DNA from: Streptococcus sp. A12
GTDB taxonomy: Bacteria; Bacillota; Bacilli; Lactobacillales; Streptococcaceae
Assembly: GCF_905372335.1 (NCBI RefSeq)
Contig: NZ_CAJPOU010000025.1
Coordinates: forward strand, 1 to 22,908
Length of the DNA: 22,908 bases
Direction of reading: 5' to 3'
The notes below the pieces were generated by a model. The model was given only the letters and a program-made list of their open reading frames with translations, was not told where the DNA came from and made no database searches. The position numbers were made by a program, and so were the translations under genes. How positions within the stretch are numbered: the stretch's first letter is position 1; each line of letters begins with the position of its first letter. This document shows positions 6,691 to 13,545 of this stretch, piece by piece.

Positions 6691-7566
6691 ATGGAAAATT
6701 TAGGAAAAGTTTTTCGTGAATTTCGAACTAGTAAAAATTATTCGTTGAAAGAAGCTGCAGGAGAGGCCTGCTCGACCTCCCAATTATCCCGTTTTGAATT
6801 GGGGGAGTCTGATTTGGGTGCATCGCGCTTCTTTGACATTTTGGACAATATCCATGTGACGATTGAGAATTTTATGGATAAGGCCAGAAATTTTCAACAC
6901 CATGAGCATGTTGCTTTGATGGCTCAGATTATTCCGCTTTACTACGCAAATGATATTGCGGGTTTTCAAAAGCTTCAAAGAGAACAACTTGAAAAAGCCA
7001 AACATTCCACTAATCCCCTCTATTTTGAATTGAACTGGATTCTGCTACAAGGCCTGATTTGCCAGAGAGATGCCAGCTACACCATGAAGCAGCGTGATCT
7101 GGATAAGGTGGCAGATTACCTCTTTCAAACGGAAGAATGGACCATGTATGAGTTGATCCTCTTTGGCAATCTCTACAGCTTTTATGAGGTGGACTATGTT
7201 GCTCGCCTTGGTAGAGAAGTGATGGAGCGTGAAGATTTTTACAAAGAAATTGGTCGCCATCGCAAACTGGTCTTGATTCTAGCCCTGAATTGCTACCAGC
7301 ATTGTTTAGAACACCGTTCTTTTGAAAACGCCAGCTATTTTGAAGCCTATGTAGAAAAGATTATCGGGAAGAGCATCAAGCTCTACGAACGCAATGTCTT
7401 TCATTATCTCAAGGGATTTGCTCTGTATCAGAAGGGGCAAACAGAAGAAGGGCGGCAGCAAATGAGGGAAGCCATGCACATTTTTGATGTGCTGGGACTG
7501 CCAGAGCAGGTGGCCTATTATCAAGAACACTTTAATAAATTTGTAAAAAATGAATGTTCTAAATAG
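6691..7566 (+). CDS. Rgg/GadR/MutR family transcriptional regulator
   Basis: A 291-residue protein with the layout of streptococcal Rgg regulators: an N-terminal helix-turn-helix (about residues 5-60, including CSTSQLSRFELGESDL) and a long all-helical C-terminal repeat domain, which in characterised members binds peptide pheromones. It starts 4 bases after the preceding ORF. The best ribosome-binding site (AAAGGA near 6668) is distant, so coupled translation is likely. Its stop is 21 bases before the first MFS gene, which makes the MFS transporters the obvious targets. No convincing pheromone precursor gene is seen close by. The binding peptide and regulon are unknown. Confidence 0.9.
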   Translation: MENLGKVFREFRTSKNYSLKEAAGEACSTSQLSRFELGESDLGASRFFDILDNIHVTIENFMDKARNFQHHEHVALMAQIIPLYYANDIAGFQKLQREQLEKAKHSTNPLYFELNWILLQGLICQRDASYTMKQRDLDKVADYLFQTEEWTMYELILFGNLYSFYEVDYVARLGREVMEREDFYKEIGRHRKLVLILALNCYQHCLEHRSFENASYFEAYVEKIIGKSIKLYERNVFHYLKGFALYQKGQTEEGRQQMREAMHIFDVLGLPEQVAYYQEHFNKFVKNECSK

Positions 7567-7587
7567 GACAGTGATAAAGGAGATTTT

Positions 7588-8766
7588 ATGAACCGACATG
7601 CGGTCCAATTAATTAGTCGTGGAGCTATTAACAAAATTGGAAATATGCTCTATGATTATGGGAATAGTGTCTGGTTGGCCTCGATGGGGACTATAGGAAA
7701 GACGGTATTAGGAATCTATCAGATTTCTGAGTTAGTGACAGGGATTCTCGTGAATCCTTTTGGAGGAGTGATTTCAGACCGTTTTTCTCGTCGCAAGATT
7801 TTAATGACGACCGACTTGGTTTGTGGACTCCTTTGTTTGGCGATTTCTTTTATCACAAATGATAGCTTGATGATTGCGGCCCTGATTTTTGCCAATATTA
7901 TTCAGGCCATTGCCTTTGGTTTTTCTCGACCTGCCAATAAAGCTATTATTACCGATGTTGTAGAGAAAGAAGAGATTGTGACCTATAACTCTCACTTGGA
8001 GTTAGTCTTACAGGTTGTTAGTGTCTGTTCACCTGTTTTTTCTTTCCTAGTTCTACAATTTGCCAGTCTTCATATGACCCTCTTATTAGATGCGCTGACC
8101 TTTTTCATTGCCTTTGTCCTAGTGGCTTTCCTTCCGAAAGAAGAAGCTAAGGTGCAAGAGAGGAAACAGTTTACCGGGAAAGATATTTTTTCTGATATCA
8201 AGGATGGGTTAGACTATATCTGGCATCAGAAAGAGATTTTCTTTCTCTTATTAGTGGCTTCTAGCGTTAATTTCTTTTTTGCGGCTTTTGAGTTTTTACT
8301 TCCCTTCTCGAATCGTCTATACGGGGTTAAAGGAGCTTATGCGACCATTTTAACGCTGGGAGCTATTGGATCTATTCTAGGAGCACTTGTTGCCAATAAA
8401 ATGAAATCAAGTATGAGAATTCTCCTGTTTTTACTGCTCATGGCAGGGATAGGAGTGTTCATAATGGGCTTGCCCCTTCCACCTTATCTTTCCTTTTCAG
8501 GAAATCTGGTCTGTGAATTTTTTGTGACCATTTTCGACATCCACGTTTTTTCCCAAGTACAAACCAAGGTGGAAGATGATTATCTAGGTAGAGTATTGAG
8601 CACAATTTATACCTTGGCTGTTCTCTTTATGCCCATCGCCAAAGGGTTGATGACTTGGTTGCCAAGCGTCCGTATGGAATCATTTCTCTTGATTGGAGCT
8701 GGGGTTATTCTCTTTTCACTCTTGGCTCAGCTAGTAGCTAAGCAGCTTCAATCAAAAGAACAGTAG
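7588..8766 (+). CDS. MFS transporter, tandem copy 1
   Basis: A 392-residue polytopic membrane protein of the major facilitator superfamily. The loop after the second helix has the family motif in the form SDRFSRRK (residues 63-70). The overall layout, with ten to twelve helices, resembles macrolide-type drug or peptide effluxers, but the substrate cannot be read from sequence. A ribosome-binding site AAAGGAG lies six to eight bases before the ATG. It is 21 bases downstream of rgg and probably in the same transcript. It is about 86% identical (hand alignment, about 53 differences) to the next gene. Its transcript probably ends at the hairpin at 8821-8875. Confidence 0.88.
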   Translation: MNRHAVQLISRGAINKIGNMLYDYGNSVWLASMGTIGKTVLGIYQISELVTGILVNPFGGVISDRFSRRKILMTTDLVCGLLCLAISFITNDSLMIAALIFANIIQAIAFGFSRPANKAIITDVVEKEEIVTYNSHLELVLQVVSVCSPVFSFLVLQFASLHMTLLLDALTFFIAFVLVAFLPKEEAKVQERKQFTGKDIFSDIKDGLDYIWHQKEIFFLLLVASSVNFFFAAFEFLLPFSNRLYGVKGAYATILTLGAIGSILGALVANKMKSSMRILLFLLLMAGIGVFIMGLPLPPYLSFSGNLVCEFFVTIFDIHVFSQVQTKVEDDYLGRVLSTIYTLAVLFMPIAKGLMTWLPSVRMESFLLIGAGVILFSLLAQLVAKQLQSKEQ

Positions 8767-8769
8767 GGA

Positions 8770-8820
8770 TCCTTTGATAAATTTGCAAACCATTATTTTT
8801 CCCAAATAAGGGACAAAATG
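8770..8820 (+). pseudogene. Possible remnant of an rgg 3' end between the two MFS genes
   Basis: CTTTGATAAATTTGCAAA matches the end of rgg (CTTTAATAAATTTGTAAA, near 7532) at 16 of 18 bases. A later AAATAAGGGACA parallels AAATAGGACA just past the rgg stop. This would fit an rgg-MFS unit duplicated as a whole with the second rgg since deleted. The match is short and AT-rich, so chance is not excluded. Confidence 0.35.
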
Positions 8821-8875
8821 AAAACCTCTTTCATGAACTGATACAATAGTTTCAGAAAATGAAGGAGGTTTTTTT
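8821..8875 (+). terminator. Hairpin between the MFS genes: terminator that also holds the ribosome-binding site of copy 2
   Basis: AAAACCTCTTTCAT (8821-8834) pairs with ATGAAGGAGGTTTT (8859-8872) over 14 bases with one wobble, followed by Ts to 8875. It should end transcripts coming from MFS copy 1. The 3' arm is also the GAAGGAGG ribosome-binding site of copy 2, and the loop holds that gene's -10 box. Confidence 0.75.
8839..8847 (+). promoter_or_regulatory. Extended -10 promoter of MFS copy 2
   Basis: TG-A-TACAAT (TG 8839-8840, TACAAT 8842-8847) predicts a start near 8854. A transcript from here lacks the 5' arm of the surrounding hairpin, so its ribosome-binding site stays free. The TGAAAA at 8819-8824 is a poor -35. 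Confidence 0.6.
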
Positions 8876-10054
8876 ATGAATCGACATTCAGTCCAGTTGA
8901 TTGCTCGTGGAGCAATCAATCGAATGGGAAATATGCTCTATGACTATGGGAACAGTGTTTGGTTAGCCTCGATGGGGACGGTAGGAAAGACAGTGTTGGG
9001 GATCTATCAGATTTCTGAACTCGTCACCTCCATTCTAATCAATCCATTTGGTGGCGTGTTCTCAGACCGTTTTTCCCGTCGCAAGATTTTGATGACGACC
9101 GACTTGGTTTGTGGTCTCCTTTGTTTGGGCATTTCCTTTATCAGGAATGATCGTTGGATGATTGTAGCCCTGATTGTTGCCAACATTGTCCAGGCCATTG
9201 CCTTCGCTTTTTCTAGAACTGCCAATAAAGCTATTATCACAGAAGTTGTAGAGAAAGATGAGATTGTGACCTATAATGCTCGCTTGGAGTTGGTCATACA
9301 GGTTGTTGGTGTCAGCTCCCCTGTCTTCTCTTTCCTTGTTTTACAATTTGCCAGTCTCCATGCAACCCTCTTACTGGATGCGCTGACCTTTTTCATCGCC
9401 TTTGTTCTGGTTGCTTTCCTTCCGAAAGAAGAAGCCAAGGTTCAGGAAAAGAAAATATTTACGGGAAAAGATATTTTTTCTGATATAAAAGATGGACTAG
9501 ACTACATCTGGCATCAGAAAGAGATTTTTTTCCTCCTCTTAGTGGCTTCCAGTGTCAATTTCTTTTTTGCGGCTTTTGAGTTTTTGCTTCCTTTTTCCAA
9601 TCGCCTTTACGGAGTAAAGGGTGCTTATGCGACCATTTTAACGTTAGGAGCTATTGGTTCCATCATCGGAGCCTTGATTGCCAATAAATTTAAATCAAGC
9701 ATGGAGATGCTTCTCTTCTTATTGATTTTAACAGGAGTAGGAGTCTTCATGATGGGCTTGCCCCTTTCGCCTCTTCTTTCCTTTTCTGGAAATTTAGTCT
9801 GTGAACTCTTTATGACAATTTTCAATATTCACTTTTTTACTCAGGTTCAAACCAAGGTGGAGGAAGACTATCTGGGCAGGGTCTTAAGCACCATTTTTAC
9901 CCTAGCCATTCTCTTTATGCCCATCGCAAAAGGCTTGATGACCTGGTTGCCAAGCGTCCGTGTAGAATCTTTTCTCCTGATTGGAGCTGGTGTCATCCTC
10001 TTTTCACTCCTAGCACAAGTAGTCGCCAAGAAATTACAAACAAAAAATCATTAG
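8876..10054 (+). CDS. MFS transporter, tandem copy 2
   Basis: A 392-residue paralogue of the preceding gene with the same motif (SDRFSRRK, 63-70) and no insertions or deletions relative to it. Differences cluster in the N-terminal third and near residues 263-340, while residues 163-262 differ at only two positions. The DNA for that conserved part shows many silent changes, so both copies appear to have been kept by selection rather than being freshly copied. Substrate unknown. It has its own extended -10 promoter at 8839-8847 and ends at a clean bidirectional terminator. Confidence 0.88.
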   Translation: MNRHSVQLIARGAINRMGNMLYDYGNSVWLASMGTVGKTVLGIYQISELVTSILINPFGGVFSDRFSRRKILMTTDLVCGLLCLGISFIRNDRWMIVALIVANIVQAIAFAFSRTANKAIITEVVEKDEIVTYNARLELVIQVVGVSSPVFSFLVLQFASLHATLLLDALTFFIAFVLVAFLPKEEAKVQEKKIFTGKDIFSDIKDGLDYIWHQKEIFFLLLVASSVNFFFAAFEFLLPFSNRLYGVKGAYATILTLGAIGSIIGALIANKFKSSMEMLLFLLILTGVGVFMMGLPLSPLLSFSGNLVCELFMTIFNIHFFTQVQTKVEEDYLGRVLSTIFTLAILFMPIAKGLMTWLPSVRVESFLLIGAGVILFSLLAQVVAKKLQTKNH

Positions 10055-10064
10055 AATAGCATCA

Positions 10065-10088
10065 AAAAAGCACCAATCGGTGCTTTTT
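10065..10088. terminator. Bidirectional terminator between MFS copy 2 and the LapA-domain gene
   Basis: A perfect 10-base stem, AAAAAGCACC (10065-10074) and GGTGCTTTTT (10079-10088), has an AATC loop. Its A and T runs serve transcripts converging from both sides. It overlaps the last bases of the stop codon of the minus-strand gene. Confidence 0.9.
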
Positions 10089-10377
10089 AGTTTTCGATTT
10101 GTTTGATTTTTTCTTCTTTTTCACCGGACATCTTTTGTCCTAGTTGTTTTTTCGCGGCTTTTAACTCATGTTTTAATGAGAAATTTTTTGGAAGGCTGAC
10201 TAAGAAAGTCACCAACGAACCGAGAAGGACACAGACCAGAATCAAAATGATGAGCGGGAGTTTAAATTGGACCAGCAAAAAGTTCACAGTCACCGTTTGC
10301 ATATTGGCCAAGGAAATAATCGCAATGAGCAGTACAGAAATCAGTAGTGCAACATATTGTAGTTTTCGTTTATTCAT
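10087..10377 (-). CDS. LapA-domain (DUF1049) membrane protein
   Basis: A 96-residue protein with two membrane helices (about residues 8-25 and 39-62) and a charged C-terminal tail (KHELKAAKKQLGQ...), the layout of the LapA/DUF1049 family. The function in Gram-positive bacteria is unknown. It starts 9 bases after the gatD stop, with GGGAGAC as ribosome-binding site, so it is the last gene of the murT-gatD unit. A link to envelope assembly is inferred from that. Confidence 0.8.
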   Translation of the reverse strand: MNKRKLQYVALLISVLLIAIISLANMQTVTVNFLLVQFKLPLIILILVCVLLGSLVTFLVSLPKNFSLKHELKAAKKQLGQKMSGEKEEKIKQIEN

Positions 10378-10386
10378 TTCGTCTCC

Positions 10387-11175
10387 CTATTCTTCTAATT
10401 CAGCCTTACTTTTCACATCAGCGTATTCTTCCGCTTTTTCTAGACTTAAAATATCATCATAAGTCGCTAAGACGATGTCTTGTCCATATTTATTTTTTAG
10501 AGCTGTTGTCACCAAGCGATAGGCCAAATTGGCGTTTCGAGACAAGATAGGACCGTGGAAGTAGCTGCCAAAGACGTTCTTGTAATGAACCCCTTCGCAC
10601 CCATCTTCTTTGTTGTTCCCATTTCCGTAGACGACCTTACCTAGCGGTTTTTCATCCTCTGCCAAGAAGGTACGACCTTGGTGGTTTTCAAAACCATAGT
10701 AGGTCTCGTTGAACTCTTCATTATGGATTTTGATGTCGCCAATGTAGCGATTGTTTTCTTGGTTAAGGGTATAGTGTCCCATAATACCAAGTCCCTCAAT
10801 GCGCTTGCCAGAAGCCTCAATGTAGTACTGGCCTAGAAGTTGAAAGCCACCACAGATAGCAAGGACCACCCCATCGTCATGAATAAAGCGTTCGATGTCT
10901 TCTTTTTTATCTGGTAGATCCTCGGATACAATGGTCTGCTCGTAGTCTTGGCCTCCACCGAAAAAGGCGATATCGTAGGTGTCTGGATCAAATCGGTCTT
11001 TGAGAGAAACGATGTCCACCGTTACGCAAGTACCAAGCTTCTCCGCAACGTACTTGAGCATGAGGATATTGCCATTATCTCCATAAGTATTCATCAGATT
11101 CCCATAAAGATGGGCAATTCTCAATTCGTATTGGTAGTTTTCCTGACCAGGGGATTGTAGTGAAGTATACGTCAT
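10387..11175 (-). CDS. gatD: Lipid II isoglutaminyl synthase, glutamine amidotransferase subunit GatD
   Basis: GatD hydrolyses glutamine and passes ammonia to MurT, which amidates the D-glutamate of lipid II to isoglutamine. This change is needed for efficient cross-linking in pneumococcus and staphylococci. The 262-residue protein is a cobyric-acid-synthase-like class I amidotransferase. The nucleophile is Cys108 in LAICGGFQLLG and the catalytic histidine is His207 in SYFHGPILSRN. Upstream it begins RIAHLYGNLMNTYGDNGNI, typical of GatD. Its ATG shares one base with the murT stop (TAATG), so the two subunits are translated together. Confidence 0.95.
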   Translation of the reverse strand: MTYTSLQSPGQENYQYELRIAHLYGNLMNTYGDNGNILMLKYVAEKLGTCVTVDIVSLKDRFDPDTYDIAFFGGGQDYEQTIVSEDLPDKKEDIERFIHDDGVVLAICGGFQLLGQYYIEASGKRIEGLGIMGHYTLNQENNRYIGDIKIHNEEFNETYYGFENHQGRTFLAEDEKPLGKVVYGNGNNKEDGCEGVHYKNVFGSYFHGPILSRNANLAYRLVTTALKNKYGQDIVLATYDDILSLEKAEEYADVKSKAELEE

Positions 11176-12515
11176 TAATTCATCTCCTTTTCAATCAGGT
11201 GTTCTTGAGCTAGTAATTCACGGAATTCTAGCATGGCCGTATAGGTGGCTAAAATATAGGCGTGAGAAGTAGCCTGTCCATTAATCTGGGTAAAGACATC
11301 CTCTAATTTTGCATTTTCAGTAATCTGGTCAGCCGGATAGCCAGTGACCCGAAGTCGCCGAGCAATTTCTGAGTGACGTACCCCACCGGCGTTGATTTCT
11401 GGAATGTCCATCTGGGTGATTTGCTCAAAGTCGGCATCCCAGATCCAGCTGGTATCAATCCCATCTGCGTAGTTGGCGTTGAGAAGAACGGACAAGCTGA
11501 AGGGATACGGCGCTAGTTTGACCATTTCAATAGCCTGAGTAGCTCCAACCGGATTTTTGATCAGGATTAGGGTACATTCCTTATCCCCAATTTTAAAGGT
11601 TTCCTGACGACCGAAGACAGCCTTGCTCTTATCGAAACCACGCTTAATGACATCTGGGTTCACATCAAAATAATGGGCCACCGCAACTGCAGCAAGGGCG
11701 TTGTAAATATTGTAGAGGCCTCCAATATTAATGTGGTAGTTTGTACCGTTGATCTTAAAGTGAGAAGAAGTATTGGTCAGCTCGGTCAATTCATCGACAG
11801 CAACTGTTAAAGGAGGACGGTGGAAGCCACAACTTTCACAAATGTAGTCTCCCAGATTCGCATAGGTATTCAACTGGTAGGTCAAGATGCCATGACATTC
11901 TGGGCAGACGATTCCTTCTGTATTGTAATGAGCTAGCTGTGGAGCAGTTTTTTCCGTCTCAAAGCCAAAATATTGAACGGGATTTGGTAGGGGAAGGGTA
12001 TGGAAAAGAGGACTATCCCCATTCATCAAAACAGTCGCTTGAGGCGCTTTTTTAATCCCATCCAAGATCATCCGATAAGTCGTGTAGATTTCTCCGTAGC
12101 GGTCCATTTGATCGCGGAAGATATTGGTGATCACAAACAAAGTCGGTGTGATGTAGTCACAAATCCGAGACAGACTGGCTTCGTCAATTTCAAGAACAGC
12201 GATCGGACGACCAGAAGAACCTTTTGCGTTCAAAAAAGTAGTCGTAATCCCTGAAATCATATTAGCACCACTAGGATTCGTCACGATAGGTCCGAAAGCC
12301 TCCTGAAGAATACCAACAGTGAGAGCCGTTGTTAGTGTTTTCCCATTCGTACCAGTGATAACCACAATTTCGTAGTTCTGGGCCAGGTGTTGTAAAATAT
12401 CATTATCAATTTGAAGGGCGATTTTTCCAGGAAGGGTAGAGCCACGTCCAAGCATACGCAAGAGGTGACTACTCATTTTTCCAGTAATAAGCCCCATACT
12501 AGTCTTAATCTTCAT
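11175..12515 (-). CDS. murT: Lipid II isoglutaminyl synthase, Mur ligase subunit MurT
   Basis: MurT is the ATP-dependent ligase half of the MurT-GatD complex that amidates lipid II on the inner face of the membrane. In 446 residues it shows the Mur ligase P-loop GTNGKT (55-60). A Cys4 zinc ribbon (Cys204, 207, 226 and 229) is characteristic of MurT. Near the C-terminus the DUF1727 domain carries LLNANYADGIDTSWIWD. The start is ATG at 12515, only 7 bases after an extended -10 box and without a ribosome-binding site, so a leaderless mRNA is likely. It diverges from cdaA. Confidence 0.95.
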   Translation of the reverse strand: MKIKTSMGLITGKMSSHLLRMLGRGSTLPGKIALQIDNDILQHLAQNYEIVVITGTNGKTLTTALTVGILQEAFGPIVTNPSGANMISGITTTFLNAKGSSGRPIAVLEIDEASLSRICDYITPTLFVITNIFRDQMDRYGEIYTTYRMILDGIKKAPQATVLMNGDSPLFHTLPLPNPVQYFGFETEKTAPQLAHYNTEGIVCPECHGILTYQLNTYANLGDYICESCGFHRPPLTVAVDELTELTNTSSHFKINGTNYHINIGGLYNIYNALAAVAVAHYFDVNPDVIKRGFDKSKAVFGRQETFKIGDKECTLILIKNPVGATQAIEMVKLAPYPFSLSVLLNANYADGIDTSWIWDADFEQITQMDIPEINAGGVRHSEIARRLRVTGYPADQITENAKLEDVFTQINGQATSHAYILATYTAMLEFRELLAQEHLIEKEMN

Positions 12516-12522
12516 AATTCAT

Positions 12523-12531
12523 ATTTTATCA
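12523..12531 (-). promoter_or_regulatory. Extended -10 promoter of murT
   Basis: Read on the minus strand, TG-A-TAAAAT occupies 12531-12523. Seven bases separate it from the murT ATG, placing the predicted transcript start at or next to the start codon. Confidence 0.6.
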
Positions 12532-12538
12532 CAAAAAG

Positions 12539-12566
12539 CAACAGAAGGTTACAGAAAAATCTGTTG
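12539..12566. promoter_or_regulatory. Inverted repeat between the divergent murT and cdaA promoters
   Basis: CAACAGA (12539-12545) and TCTGTTG (12560-12566) are exact inverted copies with centres 21 bases apart, about two helical turns. The arms lie 10 and 8 bases upstream of the two extended -10 boxes, where -35 contacts would normally be. A shared operator is a reasonable inference; no known consensus is recognised. Confidence 0.45.
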
Positions 12567-12571
12567 AAACA

Positions 12572-12580
12572 TGATATAAT
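12572..12580 (+). promoter_or_regulatory. Extended -10 promoter of cdaA-cdaR-glmM
   Basis: TG-A-TATAAT, with a perfect TATAAT at 12575-12580, predicts a start near 12587 and a leader of about 110 bases. There is no clear -35. Confidence 0.65.
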
Positions 12581-12586
12581 GATGTG

Positions 12587-12696
12587 GAGTGGTTTGAACG
12601 CGCTATCCATTTTCTAGAAGCTCTGCTGTTGCCAGTAAGTATCTACAATGGTTAGTCGCGCGAAAAGCCTAGAAGAGAAGTGGTAGGTATGAGATC
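12587..12696 (+). other. Structured 5' leader of cdaA
   Basis: CGCGCTATCCA (12599-12609) can pair with TGGTTAGTCGCGCG (12649-12662), closing a multi-part fold of about 64 bases that contains TTTCTAGAA and a GC-rich central part. The leader is long for this window and the ribosome-binding site before the GTG start is weak. A control element is possible. No known riboswitch class is recognised. Confidence 0.35.
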
Positions 12697-13545
12697 GTGA
12701 ACATCCAACAACTGTCAAATCCCCAGTATTGGGCCAGTTTATTTCCCACTCCCTGGAGTGTGGTTGTCAACCTCATTGACATTGCCCTAGTGGCATGGTT
12801 ATTGTATTATTTTATCAAAGCTATTGTCGGCACTAAAATTATGATTTTGGTGCGTGGTGTTTTGACATTTTTCTTATTTGAGTTAGTTGCCAATATGATT
12901 GGTTTGACGACCATTTCTTGGTTGATTAACCAAATCATCACATACGGGGTCATTGCTGCGGTAGTGATTTTCTCTCCGGAAATTCGGACGGGATTAGAAC
13001 GATTAGGTCGAGCCACTGAATTTTTCTCAACCAATCAGGTTAGTACTGAAGAAAAATTGGTTCAATCTTATGTAAAAGCGGTTGCTTATATGAGCCCTCG
13101 GAAGATTGGTGCCTTGGTTGCAATTCAAGGAAGTAGAACCCTTCAAGAATATATTTCTACTGGTATTCCCCTTGATGCAGATGTGTCAGGTGAACTACTG
13201 ATCAATATTTTTATCCCCAACACACCACTTCATGATGGGGCCGTGATTGTCACCAATGATAAAATTGCTGTATCTTGTGCCTATCTCCCCTTAACAGAAA
13301 GCACTGGGATTTCAAAAGAGTTCGGTACACGGCACCGGGCAGCCATCGGATTGTCCGAGGTAAGTGATGCCTTCACCTTTGTTATTTCTGAAGAAACAGG
13401 TGGTATCTCTATAACGAGAAATGGAAGCTTTAGACACGACCTCAGTATCGAAGAATTCGAACAAGAGTTGCGTTCTTTCATTATTCCAGAAGATCAAGGG
13501 AAAAAAGATTTGAAATCAAGAATTTTTGGAGGACGTATCAAATGA
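12697..13545 (+). CDS. cdaA: Diadenylate cyclase CdaA (c-di-AMP synthase)
   Basis: CdaA condenses two ATP into cyclic di-AMP, which controls potassium and osmolyte uptake, turgor and cell-wall stress, and is the main such enzyme in streptococci. The 282 residues match the family: three N-terminal membrane helices (between about residues 21 and 92) and a DAC domain with the catalytic DGA (180-182) and nucleotide-binding GTRHRA (210-215). The start is GTG at 12697; the ATG at 12690 is out of frame. It overlaps cdaR by 4 bases (ATGA) and leads the conserved cdaA-cdaR-glmM operon. Confidence 0.95.
   Translation: MNIQQLSNPQYWASLFPTPWSVVVNLIDIALVAWLLYYFIKAIVGTKIMILVRGVLTFFLFELVANMIGLTTISWLINQIITYGVIAAVVIFSPEIRTGLERLGRATEFFSTNQVSTEEKLVQSYVKAVAYMSPRKIGALVAIQGSRTLQEYISTGIPLDADVSGELLINIFIPNTPLHDGAVIVTNDKIAVSCAYLPLTESTGISKEFGTRHRAAIGLSEVSDAFTFVISEETGGISITRNGSFRHDLSIEEFEQELRSFIIPEDQGKKDLKSRIFGGRIK

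Noticed and set aside
10103..10462. 119-codon plus-strand frame opposite the LapA-domain and gatD genes
   Set aside because: Its product is serine- and phenylalanine-rich without a family pattern and spans the junction of two good minus-strand genes; a shadow frame.
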